DNA from: Anaerolineae bacterium
GTDB lineage: Bacteria; Chloroflexota; Anaerolineae; Anaerolineales; Villigracilaceae
NCBI GenBank assembly: GCA_021324435.1
Contig: JAJPIZ010000008.1
Location: forward strand, 1 to 64,000
DNA: 64,000 nt
Direction: 5' to 3'
Both the position numbers and the translations under genes were made by a program. Below the pieces are notes generated by a model that saw only the letters and a program-made list of their open reading frames with translations, did no database searches and had not been told where the DNA came from. Below, piece by piece: positions 1-7,667 of this stretch (position 1 is its first letter; each line of letters opens with the position of its first letter).

Positions 1-86
1 AGGAGCGAAGCGACGAAGAATCTCAAATTTTGAACGAAAAAAACGAGATTCTTCGCTCCCGTTGGTCGCTCAGAATGACATGAGAC
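1..86. repeat. Dispersed palindromic repeat, family A
   Basis: Imperfect inverted repeat whose arms read roughly GCGAAGAATCTC and GAGATTCTTCGC, followed by a CTCAGAATGACATG segment. Related copies lie at 5012-5088 and 58513-58583. It overlaps the 3' end of the GIY-YIG gene and supplies that gene's last codons and stop. The left end is cut by the window edge. Confidence 0.75.
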
Positions 87-297
87 GAATTTGCATACAG
101 ACCCTAATGATTGCTGAATTGATCGAATCTGTGACTTCATAATAAACCAGTTTGGTGATTCTGTATTTGCTGGCGAACTCGCTTCCAACACCTGTCTTAT
201 GCTCCCATACTCGTCTTTGAAGATCATTTGTAACTCCAGTGTAGAGAATAGTATTATATTTGTTTGTCATAATGTAAATGCAAAACTGTTCATTCAT
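70..297 (-). pseudogene. Truncated GIY-YIG nuclease-family protein
   Basis: About 75 residues. The N terminus has the GIY-YIG signature in the form YIMTNKYN...LYTGVTNDLQRR, as in the small UriC/UPF0213-like endonuclease subfamily, followed by EHK and the KLVYYE strand. Full-length members normally continue after an AIxRE-type segment with a basic helix of 20-30 residues. Here the homologous part stops at AIIR and the last ten or so residues are encoded by the adjacent family A repeat, so the gene appears truncated by repeat insertion or deletion. I start at the ATG at 297; a GTG at 306 is possible. Whether a product is made is unknown. Confidence 0.65.
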
Positions 298-309
298 AAA
301 ACTCACTCT

Positions 310-426
310 ACGTCATTGCGAGACCTGCGAAGCAGGTTGAAGCAATCTCCTCCTTTGAACGCGATTTCATAACTGAATGAGCAGGAGATTGCTTTGTCGC
401 GCCTTTGGCGCTCCTCGCAACGACGT
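310..426. repeat. Dispersed palindromic repeat, family B
   Basis: Long imperfect hairpin with outer arms CGTCATTGCGAG and CTCGCAACGACG and inner arms GAAGCAATCTCC and GGAGATTGCTT. A second copy of the same design lies at 62786-62908, near the other end of the window. It is noncoding and resembles a MITE-like or REP-like element. No transposase is present here. Confidence 0.8.
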
Positions 427-441
427 GCAATGTAAGCATGG

Positions 442-1413
442 TCAAAATCCTAACAATGCTTTCAGAGCTTTTAGATTCTGCTCGAAATCCGTGTTCTGAT
501 GCGTCGAGAGTTCCATATCTACTGCGGCGCGGACGTTGTGTTCCACGGCCCAATCCGCGAGCGTGCCAGTGTAGACACAGCCGATGTCAATCGGCGGATA
601 TGGATAACCGGTTTGTTTGGCGAGGATGCGCGCCAAGTTTTTCGACTCAGGCTCCCACGGCACACCGCCGGGAAAGACGCCCAGCGCGGCGGAATGATAA
701 CTGATCATGGCCTGAATGTGATGAGACAAGATGAAATTCATCACGGCTTTGGTTTCAGGCTCCGAACCGCCGTACGCGCCGCCGGTGGTGGGACGGTCGT
801 TCCAGCAGTTGGAATGATCCCAGTCGGCGACCCAGTTATCGGTCGGAAAGTTGCGGTTCAAATCCACGCCGTTGGCGTTGACGCGCGCGTCCGCGTTTCG
901 TCCGCGCGCCGCGGCATCGGGATTCATATCAGGAATGATGTACAGTGTGTCGCCGGATGGAATTACGTCAGGGTGTTCACTGATGTAAACGACCATTTCA
1001 TTGGCAAGCGCGATCCCATTGCCCTCATATCCGCCGTGAATACCGGCGACGATGAGATATTGATTCTCCCCCTGCCCGAATGTGTACACCTGGATTGGCC
1101 GCCCTAGAACGGAAAAACCAATGACGGTCGGCGCCGGACCCACGTTGAAGACGAATGCCGTGGGCGTGAAATAGTCTTCGACCATCGTGGCGCGCGGGTT
1201 GGGTGTGACGGTGGGTAGATAATAAAGCGTGGGTGCGGGTGTTCGTGTTGGGCGCGGCGCGTAGGAATCGTCAATGAATGAGTCGGGTGCGGCCTCTGAT
1301 TGCCCGGCCATGTAAAACGCAAACACGGCGACCAGCGTCAAAAGCCCGAGGCCGTTCAGACTCCAGGCGAGGATGATCCAGCCCGAATCTTTTCTGCGAG
1401 GCGAAGAGCGCAT
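442..1413 (-). CDS. Membrane-anchored M14-family zinc carboxypeptidase
   Basis: 323 residues. An N-terminal membrane anchor (about residues 9-35) is followed by a Pro/Thr-rich linker and an M14 carboxypeptidase domain. Visible ligand motifs are GIHGGYE (HxxE zinc motif), a later SYHS histidine and the DMELSTH segment near the C terminus that should carry the catalytic Glu. GVDLNRNFP is typical of MpaA-like and gamma-D-glutamyl-diaminopimelate peptidases, so a role in cleaving peptides or cell-wall peptides outside the membrane is likely. The start is the ATG in a TGATG overlap with the cinA stop, with AGGAG 8 bases upstream inside cinA, so the two genes are translationally coupled. Confidence 0.82.
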   Translation of the reverse strand: MRSSPRRKDSGWIILAWSLNGLGLLTLVAVFAFYMAGQSEAAPDSFIDDSYAPRPTRTPAPTLYYLPTVTPNPRATMVEDYFTPTAFVFNVGPAPTVIGFSVLGRPIQVYTFGQGENQYLIVAGIHGGYEGNGIALANEMVVYISEHPDVIPSGDTLYIIPDMNPDAAARGRNADARVNANGVDLNRNFPTDNWVADWDHSNCWNDRPTTGGAYGGSEPETKAVMNFILSHHIQAMISYHSAALGVFPGGVPWEPESKNLARILAKQTGYPYPPIDIGCVYTGTLADWAVEHNVRAAVDMELSTHQNTDFEQNLKALKALLGF

Positions 1414-2540
1414 CAAGACCACTCCTGCGCGGTGATGCGCACCCAGTTCAATGCCAGGTTCATGGCCCAGCGCGGGAGACTGCGGGGCGGACCGCCGTAG
1501 GTGATGTGGTGAGTCTTTTCGCCGCGCGGCGTGATGAGAGCCATTTCAGCGGCGCGTTCATCGGGATACACCGAGACTCCAAACGCGATGTCTGCATTGG
1601 AGTAGTCGCGGGCGGCGCGCACCGCGTCCATGAGGGCGGCCGGATTCAGGTCTGAGAGGGAAACGGTATGCGGAATTTTGCGGGCCAATAAACCATCGAG
1701 TCCCGATTCGACTGCGACCAGAGTCCATCCCAGTTTGGCAATCGCGTCCAACATGACTTCTTCGAGCCGGTCTTCGTCCGCGCCGAAGACAACATTTCCG
1801 AGTCGGGCGCGGACCTCGCGCTCGATCTCTTCGATTCTTTGATTCGCTTCAGCCTCGCTCTCAGCCTTGGCCGCGATGCGGACATCCACCACGCCGGTAT
1901 GCGCGGCCAGCCCCACTGTTGGATTGGCGAGCGTTTCGAGATCGGCGATCTTTTCATCAATCATGCCTTCGCCGAGTCCCGCGCAATGAAGTACGCGCAC
2001 TTTGATCACATGATGCAGATGGAATCTCTCTTGAAGATAAGGGATGATCGATTCATGCAAAATGTGTTCCATTTCGTTCGGGACGCCTGGCAATGAAATG
2101 ACCGCATTCCGTTCGGTCTCGACGATGAAGGCGGGCGCGGTGCCAACCGGATTTCTCACGCCGAGCGCGCCTTTCGGAACGATGGCCTGGCGTTTTTGAT
2201 TCTCGGCAGGCTTGCGTCCGTAACGCGAGATGGTTTCCACAACTTGTTCCCACAACTCTTCGCGGAATTCGGTTTCCACGCCAGCGGCTCTGGCCACCGC
2301 CTCGCGCGTGGGATCGTCCACCGTTGGGCCGAGGCCGCCGGTGGTGATGACAATCTCGGCGCGTTGCATGGATTCGCGGATGGCCGAGGCAATGCGTTCC
2401 ACGTTGTCTCCAATGGTGATGGTGCGGTACAAATCCACGCCGAGGTTGCGCAGAGTCAGCGCGATGTGACGCGTGTTCGTGTCCACGATTTCGCCGAGAA
2501 GGATTTCGGTGCCGATGGTAATGATTTCTGCAGATGGCAT
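1413..2540 (-). CDS. cinA: CinA-family protein (MoCF domain plus divergent PncC-like domain)
   Basis: 375 residues, shorter than the usual 410-420. The N-terminal half is a clear molybdopterin-binding-like (MoCF) domain: it opens with the TIGTEILLGEIVDTN motif and has TTGGLGPTVDD. The C-terminal half corresponds to the nicotinamide-nucleotide amidase (PncC) domain but is short and divergent. The usual AESCTGG nucleophile motif reads VESGLDG, and the segment after it is reduced. CinA proteins hydrolyse ADP-ribose and deamidate NMN, so here the second activity is doubtful. The start at 2540 gives the family N terminus; a longer frame upstream has no homology. It overlaps the M14 gene. Confidence 0.88.
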   Translation of the reverse strand: MPSAEIITIGTEILLGEIVDTNTRHIALTLRNLGVDLYRTITIGDNVERIASAIRESMQRAEIVITTGGLGPTVDDPTREAVARAAGVETEFREELWEQVVETISRYGRKPAENQKRQAIVPKGALGVRNPVGTAPAFIVETERNAVISLPGVPNEMEHILHESIIPYLQERFHLHHVIKVRVLHCAGLGEGMIDEKIADLETLANPTVGLAAHTGVVDVRIAAKAESEAEANQRIEEIEREVRARLGNVVFGADEDRLEEVMLDAIAKLGWTLVAVESGLDGLLARKIPHTVSLSDLNPAALMDAVRAARDYSNADIAFGVSVYPDERAAEMALITPRGEKTHHITYGGPPRSLPRWAMNLALNWVRITAQEWS

Positions 2541-2552
2541 CTTGAATTTTTC

Positions 2553-2582
2553 AAAAGAGCGGAGCACCGAAGTCCTCCGCTC
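2553..2582 (-). terminator. Hairpin with T-run between the LivK-like gene and cinA
   Basis: GAGCGGAG pairs with CTCCGCTC across a 10-base loop, followed on the minus strand by TTTT. It lies in the 49-base gap between the stop of the binding-protein gene and the cinA start, so it may terminate part of the transcription entering cinA. The T-run is short. Confidence 0.5.
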
Positions 2583-2589
2583 AATTTGG

Positions 2590-3768
2590 TTATGGATAGA
2601 TGGACCTGAATTTACTTTCCGCAATCTGAAATATCTCGATGTTGGGTTGCGCACAATCTCCAACGGGCGAGCAGGTGATGTCACTGCTCAGGCCTTTCAT
2701 GCCGCGAATGCCATACAGCGCGTCTCGCAACTTCTGGCGTTGGATATAAAGTTTGTCTCCAGAGACCACTGCGGCCTGTTGAATGGCATAAAAGAGCATG
2801 TTGGCCGAGTCGTATCCCTGCAAATGATACGCCGCAATGAACTGCTCGCCGTAGCGGGACACATATTTTTGCGTAAACGTTTCCGACTCCTGTACTTCCG
2901 CCGGACCGGAAAGATACATGCCCTCCGAATTTGGCTCGGTCTGTTTGATAAAGTCGGCGCTTAGCAATCCGTCGGAACTAATCAGCGCCAGGTTGCTCAT
3001 GCCGAGATTAAAGATGGCTTTCGTGATGGAGATTCCGTCCTCGGTGTAAACGGGGAAATACGCCACGTCTGGGTTAAGAGCGGAGGCAAATTGCAAGTCT
3101 GCGGCGAGATTGGGCTGGGTGCTCAGATCAATCTGCGCCACGCAGACGCCGCCCAGTTGCTGGAAACTGTCGCAGGCGGCCTGCTGTAATTCCTTTGGGT
3201 AGGGAGTGCCGTCATGAATGGTGAGCATCCGATGCAGGCCCAAAACGCTGAATGCAAATTCAGCGACGGCTTTGCCCTGTGCCTTGTCGTTATAAATGGC
3301 GCGGAAGAATCCGGGCTGATGGAGAACGGGGTCGGTTAGCGACGGCGCGGTGCTGGACGGTGAAATCATCACCATGCCTGCGTCGGATAAAATCTTGGCG
3401 GCAGGCGTGGAGGAGCTCGAGCAGGTCGCGCCAATGACGCCGATGATTTGTGAATCCTGCGCCAATTGAGCGGCTCCGTCCTTGCCGCCCTGTTCAGTGC
3501 ACAAGTCGTCCACCTTGACCAACTCGATATTGTGGCCGAGCAATTTGCCCTGGTCACTGATGGCGATTTCGACGCCGCGTACCGCGTCGATGCCGTACAC
3601 TTGATCGGGCCCGCTCATCGTGAGAAGCGTGGCGATCTTCAAGCTTTCGCCACCCCCAACGGTCACGCAACCCAGCGGGTCCGTGCATGTATACCTTATC
3701 GCGCCACACGCGGAGAGAATCAACCCCGCCACGATTGAAATTGTGAGTGCTGAAAAAAATCGTCTCAT
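2590..3768 (-). CDS. LivK-like substrate-binding lipoprotein (type I periplasmic binding fold)
   Basis: 392 residues with a lipoprotein signal peptide ending in the lipobox LSAC at about residues 19-22. The rest is a Leu/Ile/Val-receptor-type (Peripla_BP_6) fold: KIATLLTMSGPDQVYG at the start of the mature domain, then GVIGATCSSSS and a C-terminal YDSANMLFYAI helix. It should capture an amino acid or related solute for an ABC importer of the HAAT class. It stands apart from the liv operon at 6.1-11.9 kb and may feed that permease or detect a different ligand. The ATG at 3768 follows AGGAGA, which settles the start against a longer frame. Confidence 0.85.
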   Translation of the reverse strand: MRRFFSALTISIVAGLILSACGAIRYTCTDPLGCVTVGGGESLKIATLLTMSGPDQVYGIDAVRGVEIAISDQGKLLGHNIELVKVDDLCTEQGGKDGAAQLAQDSQIIGVIGATCSSSSTPAAKILSDAGMVMISPSSTAPSLTDPVLHQPGFFRAIYNDKAQGKAVAEFAFSVLGLHRMLTIHDGTPYPKELQQAACDSFQQLGGVCVAQIDLSTQPNLAADLQFASALNPDVAYFPVYTEDGISITKAIFNLGMSNLALISSDGLLSADFIKQTEPNSEGMYLSGPAEVQESETFTQKYVSRYGEQFIAAYHLQGYDSANMLFYAIQQAAVVSGDKLYIQRQKLRDALYGIRGMKGLSSDITCSPVGDCAQPNIEIFQIAESKFRSIYP

Positions 3769-3787
3769 CCCGGCTCTCCTGTGAAAA

Positions 3788-4942
3788 TTAAACCACATTG
3801 TACTCTTGAATCATTCTTCCCTCCTCGAATCGGGCAAGGTCGAGCGCGGAAACGTTAACTGATTGAAAGTTTCCATCCAGAATATATTCAGCCATCAGCT
3901 TTCCGGCAATCGGCCCGTGCATGAAGCCGTGACCCGAAAAGCCTGCCGCCGCCAAAAAGCCATCCACCGGCGTGCGGCCAAAGATGGGATGCGCGTCCGG
4001 GGTCACTTCGTAAAGTCCGGCCCAGTGCGCGGCGCGTCCCGCCTTTTCGACCAACGGCATTCGCGCAATCGCGGCTTCAAGATTGACCAATTCAAAATCC
4101 TCATCCACATTTTGGTCGAAACCCGGCGTTTCATTTCGATTGCTCATGCCGATCAACAATCCTTCGCCCTCGCGATGAAAATAAAGCGATTGACCGAAAT
4201 CAATCACGAACGGAAAATCAGACGGGACTTCGGGCAGGGGAGTGGTGGTGAACATTTGTCGGCGGATGGGCTGGATGGGGATGCGGACTCCGGCCATTTG
4301 TCCGATCTGACCCGCCCACGGCCCGGCCGCGTTCAGAATCAAGCGCGTCTCAATCGGACCTCGAGCGGTCTCCACACCCCTGACTTTATCTCCGCTGACG
4401 CGTATGCCCGTGACCTCCGCGCCGTTGAAGGCTTTCACACCCCTGCGCGCCGCGGCGTTGACGTATCCCATGACAACGCTGTTTGGGTCCACCAATCCAT
4501 CCTTTCGATGAAAGGTTCCGGCCAATGCGTCATTAAATCTCATCAACGGCAATCGTCTGCGGACTTCATCGCCACTCAGCCATTCGGTTTGGACGCCAAG
4601 CTTGTGCTGAAGTTGAACATTGCGCTGAAACGCTGTGACATCTTTTTCGTTCGTCAATGCAAAAAGATAACCGCACTGGCGATAATTCACATCCTGCCCG
4701 ATCTCTTCTTTGAAACTTTCGATCATCGGCAGGCTGGCCAGCGAAAGCCGAATGTTGATCTCCGTGCCGAATTGATAACGGACTCCGCCCGCGCAACGAC
4801 CGGTCGCGCCCTGACCGAAGAATTCTTCTTTCTCCAGCAAGACGATGTTCTTCGTGCCGCGTGCCGCGAGATGATAAGCCGCGCTGGCTCCCATCACGCC
4901 GCCGCCGATGATGACGATGTCTGCTGATTTTGGTAATTCCAT
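3788..4942 (-). CDS. FAD-dependent oxidoreductase of the DAO (sarcosine/glycine oxidase) family
   Basis: 384 residues. The FAD Rossmann motif IIGGGVMGASAAYHLA is at residues 11-26 and the ATGRCAGGVRYQFG segment typical of DAO-family flavoproteins follows. A late GFSGHGFMHGP motif matches the C-terminal FAD/substrate site of sarcosine oxidase and sarcosine or dimethylglycine dehydrogenase subunits. It probably oxidises a secondary or alpha amine. The exact substrate cannot be read from sequence. It lies between a LivK-like receptor and an ornithine-cyclodeaminase-family enzyme on the same strand, which suggests amino-acid catabolism. GAGGTT precedes the ATG. Confidence 0.85.
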   Translation of the reverse strand: MELPKSADIVIIGGGVMGASAAYHLAARGTKNIVLLEKEEFFGQGATGRCAGGVRYQFGTEINIRLSLASLPMIESFKEEIGQDVNYRQCGYLFALTNEKDVTAFQRNVQLQHKLGVQTEWLSGDEVRRRLPLMRFNDALAGTFHRKDGLVDPNSVVMGYVNAAARRGVKAFNGAEVTGIRVSGDKVRGVETARGPIETRLILNAAGPWAGQIGQMAGVRIPIQPIRRQMFTTTPLPEVPSDFPFVIDFGQSLYFHREGEGLLIGMSNRNETPGFDQNVDEDFELVNLEAAIARMPLVEKAGRAAHWAGLYEVTPDAHPIFGRTPVDGFLAAAGFSGHGFMHGPIAGKLMAEYILDGNFQSVNVSALDLARFEEGRMIQEYNVV

Positions 4943-5011
4943 TCAACCTCGTATTGGTGTGTAAGAGCTTTCTCCTGCATGGCCAGCAGGCTGGCTCAAA
5001 AATATTGACGT

Positions 5012-5088
5012 GTCACCCTGAGCGAAGCGAAAGGTCTCAACCACGTCTTGCGAAACTCTTCGGTCGCTTTGCTCCCTCAGAGCGACAA
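5012..5088. repeat. Dispersed palindromic repeat, family A
   Basis: Copy of the GTCACCCTGAGCGAAGCGAA ... CTCAGAGCGAC element, imperfectly inverted. It fills most of the gap between the FAD oxidoreductase and the ornithine-cyclodeaminase-family gene and abuts the stop codon of the latter. Confidence 0.75.
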
Positions 5089-5089
5089 A

Positions 5090-6079
5090 CTAAAACTCCA
5101 CCTCCTGTCCGAGTTTCATTTTGCGCGCGTTTTCGATTGCAACCTGCGCGGCCATTGCATCCTGCACGGCAATGCCGACCGATTTGAAGAACGTAATTTC
5201 GTCATTCGATTGCCTGCCGGGTTTGCGCCCTAAAATGATTTCACCAATTTCAGCATGGATATGAGACTCATCGAACAGCCCCGCGCGCAATGGCTGAATG
5301 ATATCGCCGGCTTCCTCCAGTGAAGCCGCGCGCGAATCGACGATCACTTTGGCGCGAAGAACAGTCTGCGCGGGAATTTCCTGCATCTCTGCCGTGTAGG
5401 CTCCCACCGCGGAGATGTGCGTTCCGGGTTTTAGGTCTTTGTCTTCCAACACAGGCGTTTTGGAAGTGGTGGCCGTGCAGATGATGTCTGCCTTTTCGCA
5501 GGCGTCTTTCGCTGTTTCCGCAACTCGAACATCTTTTGGAATCGAATGAGTCCCAGCCATTTCTTTTGCAAATCGTTTGGCTTTATCAACATTCGGATCG
5601 AAAACGAAAGCGGTCTGGATTTTCCGGGCGGTACAGGCGGCTTCGAGTTGAGTCCGGCCCTGAGCGCCCGCGCCGAAGACAGCGACTACTGCGCTGTCTT
5701 TGCGCGCCAACAAGTCAATCGCCGCGCCGCTGGCCGCGCCGGTGCGGATCGCGGTGAGCGAACTGCCTTCGAGGAGCGCGAGGGCGCGTCCGCTTTCGGG
5801 ATCGAAGACCAGCACTGCGGCCTGGATGTAAGCCAGTCCATGTGAGGGATTTTGCGGAAAGAGGGAGACCACTTTCACGGCGAAGGCCTCACCCGTTTGC
5901 GCCTGCACATAGGCCGGCATGACGAGGCTGAGCGCGTCGTGCGCGGGGATGGGCAAACGCGTCCGCATGGGCGCGTCCGCTTTACGGTCCGAGAGAGACG
6001 CGTAGGCTTGTTTCATGGCCTGAATCGCTTCACTCATCGGCAATGCCCGGCGAACGTCCGCTGAAGTCAGGATCAACAT
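5090..6079 (-). CDS. Ornithine cyclodeaminase / mu-crystallin family enzyme
   Basis: 329 residues, normal for the family. The N-terminal [13 protein letters not shown] block, the substrate-site segment [12 protein letters not shown] and the NAD-binding motif [12 protein letters not shown] followed by VFDPNVDKA are diagnostic. Members include ornithine cyclodeaminase, alanine dehydrogenase (archaeal type), lysine cyclodeaminase and ketimine reductases, so NAD(P)-dependent imino-acid chemistry is expected without a firm substrate. AGGAGGTC lies just upstream of the ATG. Together with the neighbouring DAO enzyme and the liv genes it suggests a local amino-acid-use cluster. Confidence 0.85.
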   Translation of the reverse strand: MLILTSADVRRALPMSEAIQAMKQAYASLSDRKADAPMRTRLPIPAHDALSLVMPAYVQAQTGEAFAVKVVSLFPQNPSHGLAYIQAAVLVFDPESGRALALLEGSSLTAIRTGAASGAAIDLLARKDSAVVAVFGAGAQGRTQLEAACTARKIQTAFVFDPNVDKAKRFAKEMAGTHSIPKDVRVAETAKDACEKADIICTATTSKTPVLEDKDLKPGTHISAVGAYTAEMQEIPAQTVLRAKVIVDSRAASLEEAGDIIQPLRAGLFDESHIHAEIGEIILGRKPGRQSNDEITFFKSVGIAVQDAMAAQVAIENARKMKLGQEVEF

Positions 6080-6101
6080 TCGACCTCCTGTTCAGATAAG
6101 C

Positions 6102-6143
6102 AAAAGCGCAGAGAGCATGGCGATGTCTCTGCGCTTTTCTTTT
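6102..6143. terminator. Bidirectional intrinsic terminator downstream of livF
   Basis: AAAAGCGCAGAGA and TCTCTGCGCTTTT form a 13-bp perfect stem with an 11-base loop and T-rich flanks on both strands. On the minus strand it ends the liv operon just after livF and before the next minus-strand gene. Confidence 0.85.
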
Positions 6144-6155
6144 TGGTTACTTGCC

Positions 6156-6863
6156 TTATTCGATGCCGAGATACGACTTGCGCACCATCTCATTCGCTTT
6201 GAGTTTTGAGGCGGTGTCGGTCAGGACAATTTCGCCCGTTTGAATGACATAGCCGCGATTGGCGATAGAAAGCGCCATCAAGGCGTTCTGTTCGACCAAT
6301 AGAATGGTCGTGCCTTCTTTGTTGATGGTTTGGATGATCTCGAAGATCAATTCGACGAGGATGGGGGAGAGACCCATCGAAGGTTCGTCGAGCAGGAGGA
6401 TGCGCGGGCGGGCCATCAGGGCGCGTCCCATGGCGAGCATTTGCTGTTCGCCGCCGGAGAGCGTTCCGCCTTTCTGGTTGATGCGCTCCTTCAGGCGTGG
6501 GAACAAGTTGAAAACGCGTTCGAGGTCTTCGTCGAATCCGCTTTTGTCTTTGCGGGCATACGCGCCCATCTCCAGATTTTCCATCACGGTCATGCGCGGG
6601 AAGATCATGCGGCCTTCCGGGCTTTGCGCGACGCCGCGCAACGCGATTTCATGCGGCGGAAGCTTTTCAAGGGCTTCGCCTTCCAGCAGAATTGAGCCGG
6701 AGCGCGGACGATTGATTCCCTGAATGGTGCGCAGGGTGGTGCTCTTGCCCGCGCCGTTCGAGCCGATCAGTGTGACGATCTCGCCTTTTTCGACTTTGAG
6801 CGAGATTCCTTTCAAGGCATGGATGTTGCCGTAGTAGGTATGAACATCTTTAAGTTCAAGCAT
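6156..6863 (-). CDS. livF: Branched-chain amino acid ABC transporter ATP-binding protein LivF
   Basis: 235 residues, typical for LivF. Walker A GSNGAGKST at about residues 33-41, ABC signature LSGGEQQMLAMGRALM, Walker B ILLLDEPSMGLSP and the H-loop region LLVEQNA are all present. The MLELKDVHTYYG start and the PEGRMIFPRMTVMENL block are LivF hallmarks. It powers uptake of Leu/Ile/Val (or related amino acids or urea) with LivG, LivH, LivM and LivK. Last gene of a five-gene operon, 17 bases after livG, ending at a strong hairpin. Confidence 0.95.
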   Translation of the reverse strand: MLELKDVHTYYGNIHALKGISLKVEKGEIVTLIGSNGAGKSTTLRTIQGINRPRSGSILLEGEALEKLPPHEIALRGVAQSPEGRMIFPRMTVMENLEMGAYARKDKSGFDEDLERVFNLFPRLKERINQKGGTLSGGEQQMLAMGRALMARPRILLLDEPSMGLSPILVELIFEIIQTINKEGTTILLVEQNALMALSIANRGYVIQTGEIVLTDTASKLKANEMVRKSYLGIE

Positions 6864-6880
6864 AGTATGATCCTCTGCCT

Positions 6881-7657
6881 TTACTTGGTGACTGTGCCCT
6901 TGCCAAGATAGGCTTCGATGACCCGCTGATTCTTCTGGACGTCAGCCGGCGCGCCCTCGGCGATCTTTTCGCCGTAATCCAAAACGGACACGCGATCCGA
7001 AATCCCCATGACGACGCGCATGTGGTGCTCGATGAGAAGGATGGTGAGTTTCAATTCTTTGCGCAGACGCTGGATGAAGTTGGTGAGGTCAATGGTCTCA
7101 TTGGGGTTCATGCCGGCGGTCGGTTCATCGAGGAGAAGAAGCTTGGGTTGCGTAGCCAGCGCGCGGGCGATCTCGAGGCGGCGTTGAAGTCCGTAAGGAA
7201 GATTCTTGGCGGTCACATCTGCATCCGAACGGCGCAGACCGACGAATTCCAGCATATCGAGAGCTTTCGCGCGCGCGTCCGCTTCTTCTTTCATCGTACC
7301 CGGGTCGCGCAGGATCTGCCCCACGAGATTCGAATGCAAGCGGACATGTTCGCCGACCAGCACGTTTTCAATGGCGGTCATGTTGGCGAACAAGCGGATG
7401 TTCTGGAATGTGCGCGCGATGCCAAGCGCGGTGATCTGGAATGGTTTGAGTTTGGTGATATCGTGACCGTCGAAGGTCATTTCACCGCTGGTGATCGGAT
7501 AAATTCCGGTTATGCCGTTGAAGAAGGTGGTCTTGCCTGCACCGTTCGGGCCGATCAGGCCGGCGATCATTCCCTGTTCGATAACGAAGTCTACGTTATT
7601 GACGGCTGTCAACCCGCCGAACATTTTTGTGACTTTGCGAGCTTCAAAGAGATTCAC
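6881..7657 (-). CDS. livG: Branched-chain amino acid ABC transporter ATP-binding protein LivG
   Basis: 258 residues from a GTG start at 7657 that is preceded by AGGAGA; a longer frame would overlap livM and has no family similarity. Walker A GPNGAGKTT, the LivG-type ARTFQNIRLF block, LPYGLQRRLEIARAL in the signature position, and LLLDEPTAGMNP (Walker B) are present. LivG usually ends with an EAYLG motif, seen here as IEAYLGKG. Partner ATPase of LivF in the same importer. The livM stop is only 10 bases upstream. Confidence 0.95.
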   Translation of the reverse strand: MNLFEARKVTKMFGGLTAVNNVDFVIEQGMIAGLIGPNGAGKTTFFNGITGIYPITSGEMTFDGHDITKLKPFQITALGIARTFQNIRLFANMTAIENVLVGEHVRLHSNLVGQILRDPGTMKEEADARAKALDMLEFVGLRRSDADVTAKNLPYGLQRRLEIARALATQPKLLLLDEPTAGMNPNETIDLTNFIQRLRKELKLTILLIEHHMRVVMGISDRVSVLDYGEKIAEGAPADVQKNQRVIEAYLGKGTVTK

Positions 7658-7667
7658 GTCTGCTCTC

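Noticed and set aside
310-426. CRISPR-type repeat array
   Set aside because: Family A-F repeats are scattered singles with palindromic structure and no regular spacers; no cas genes are present.
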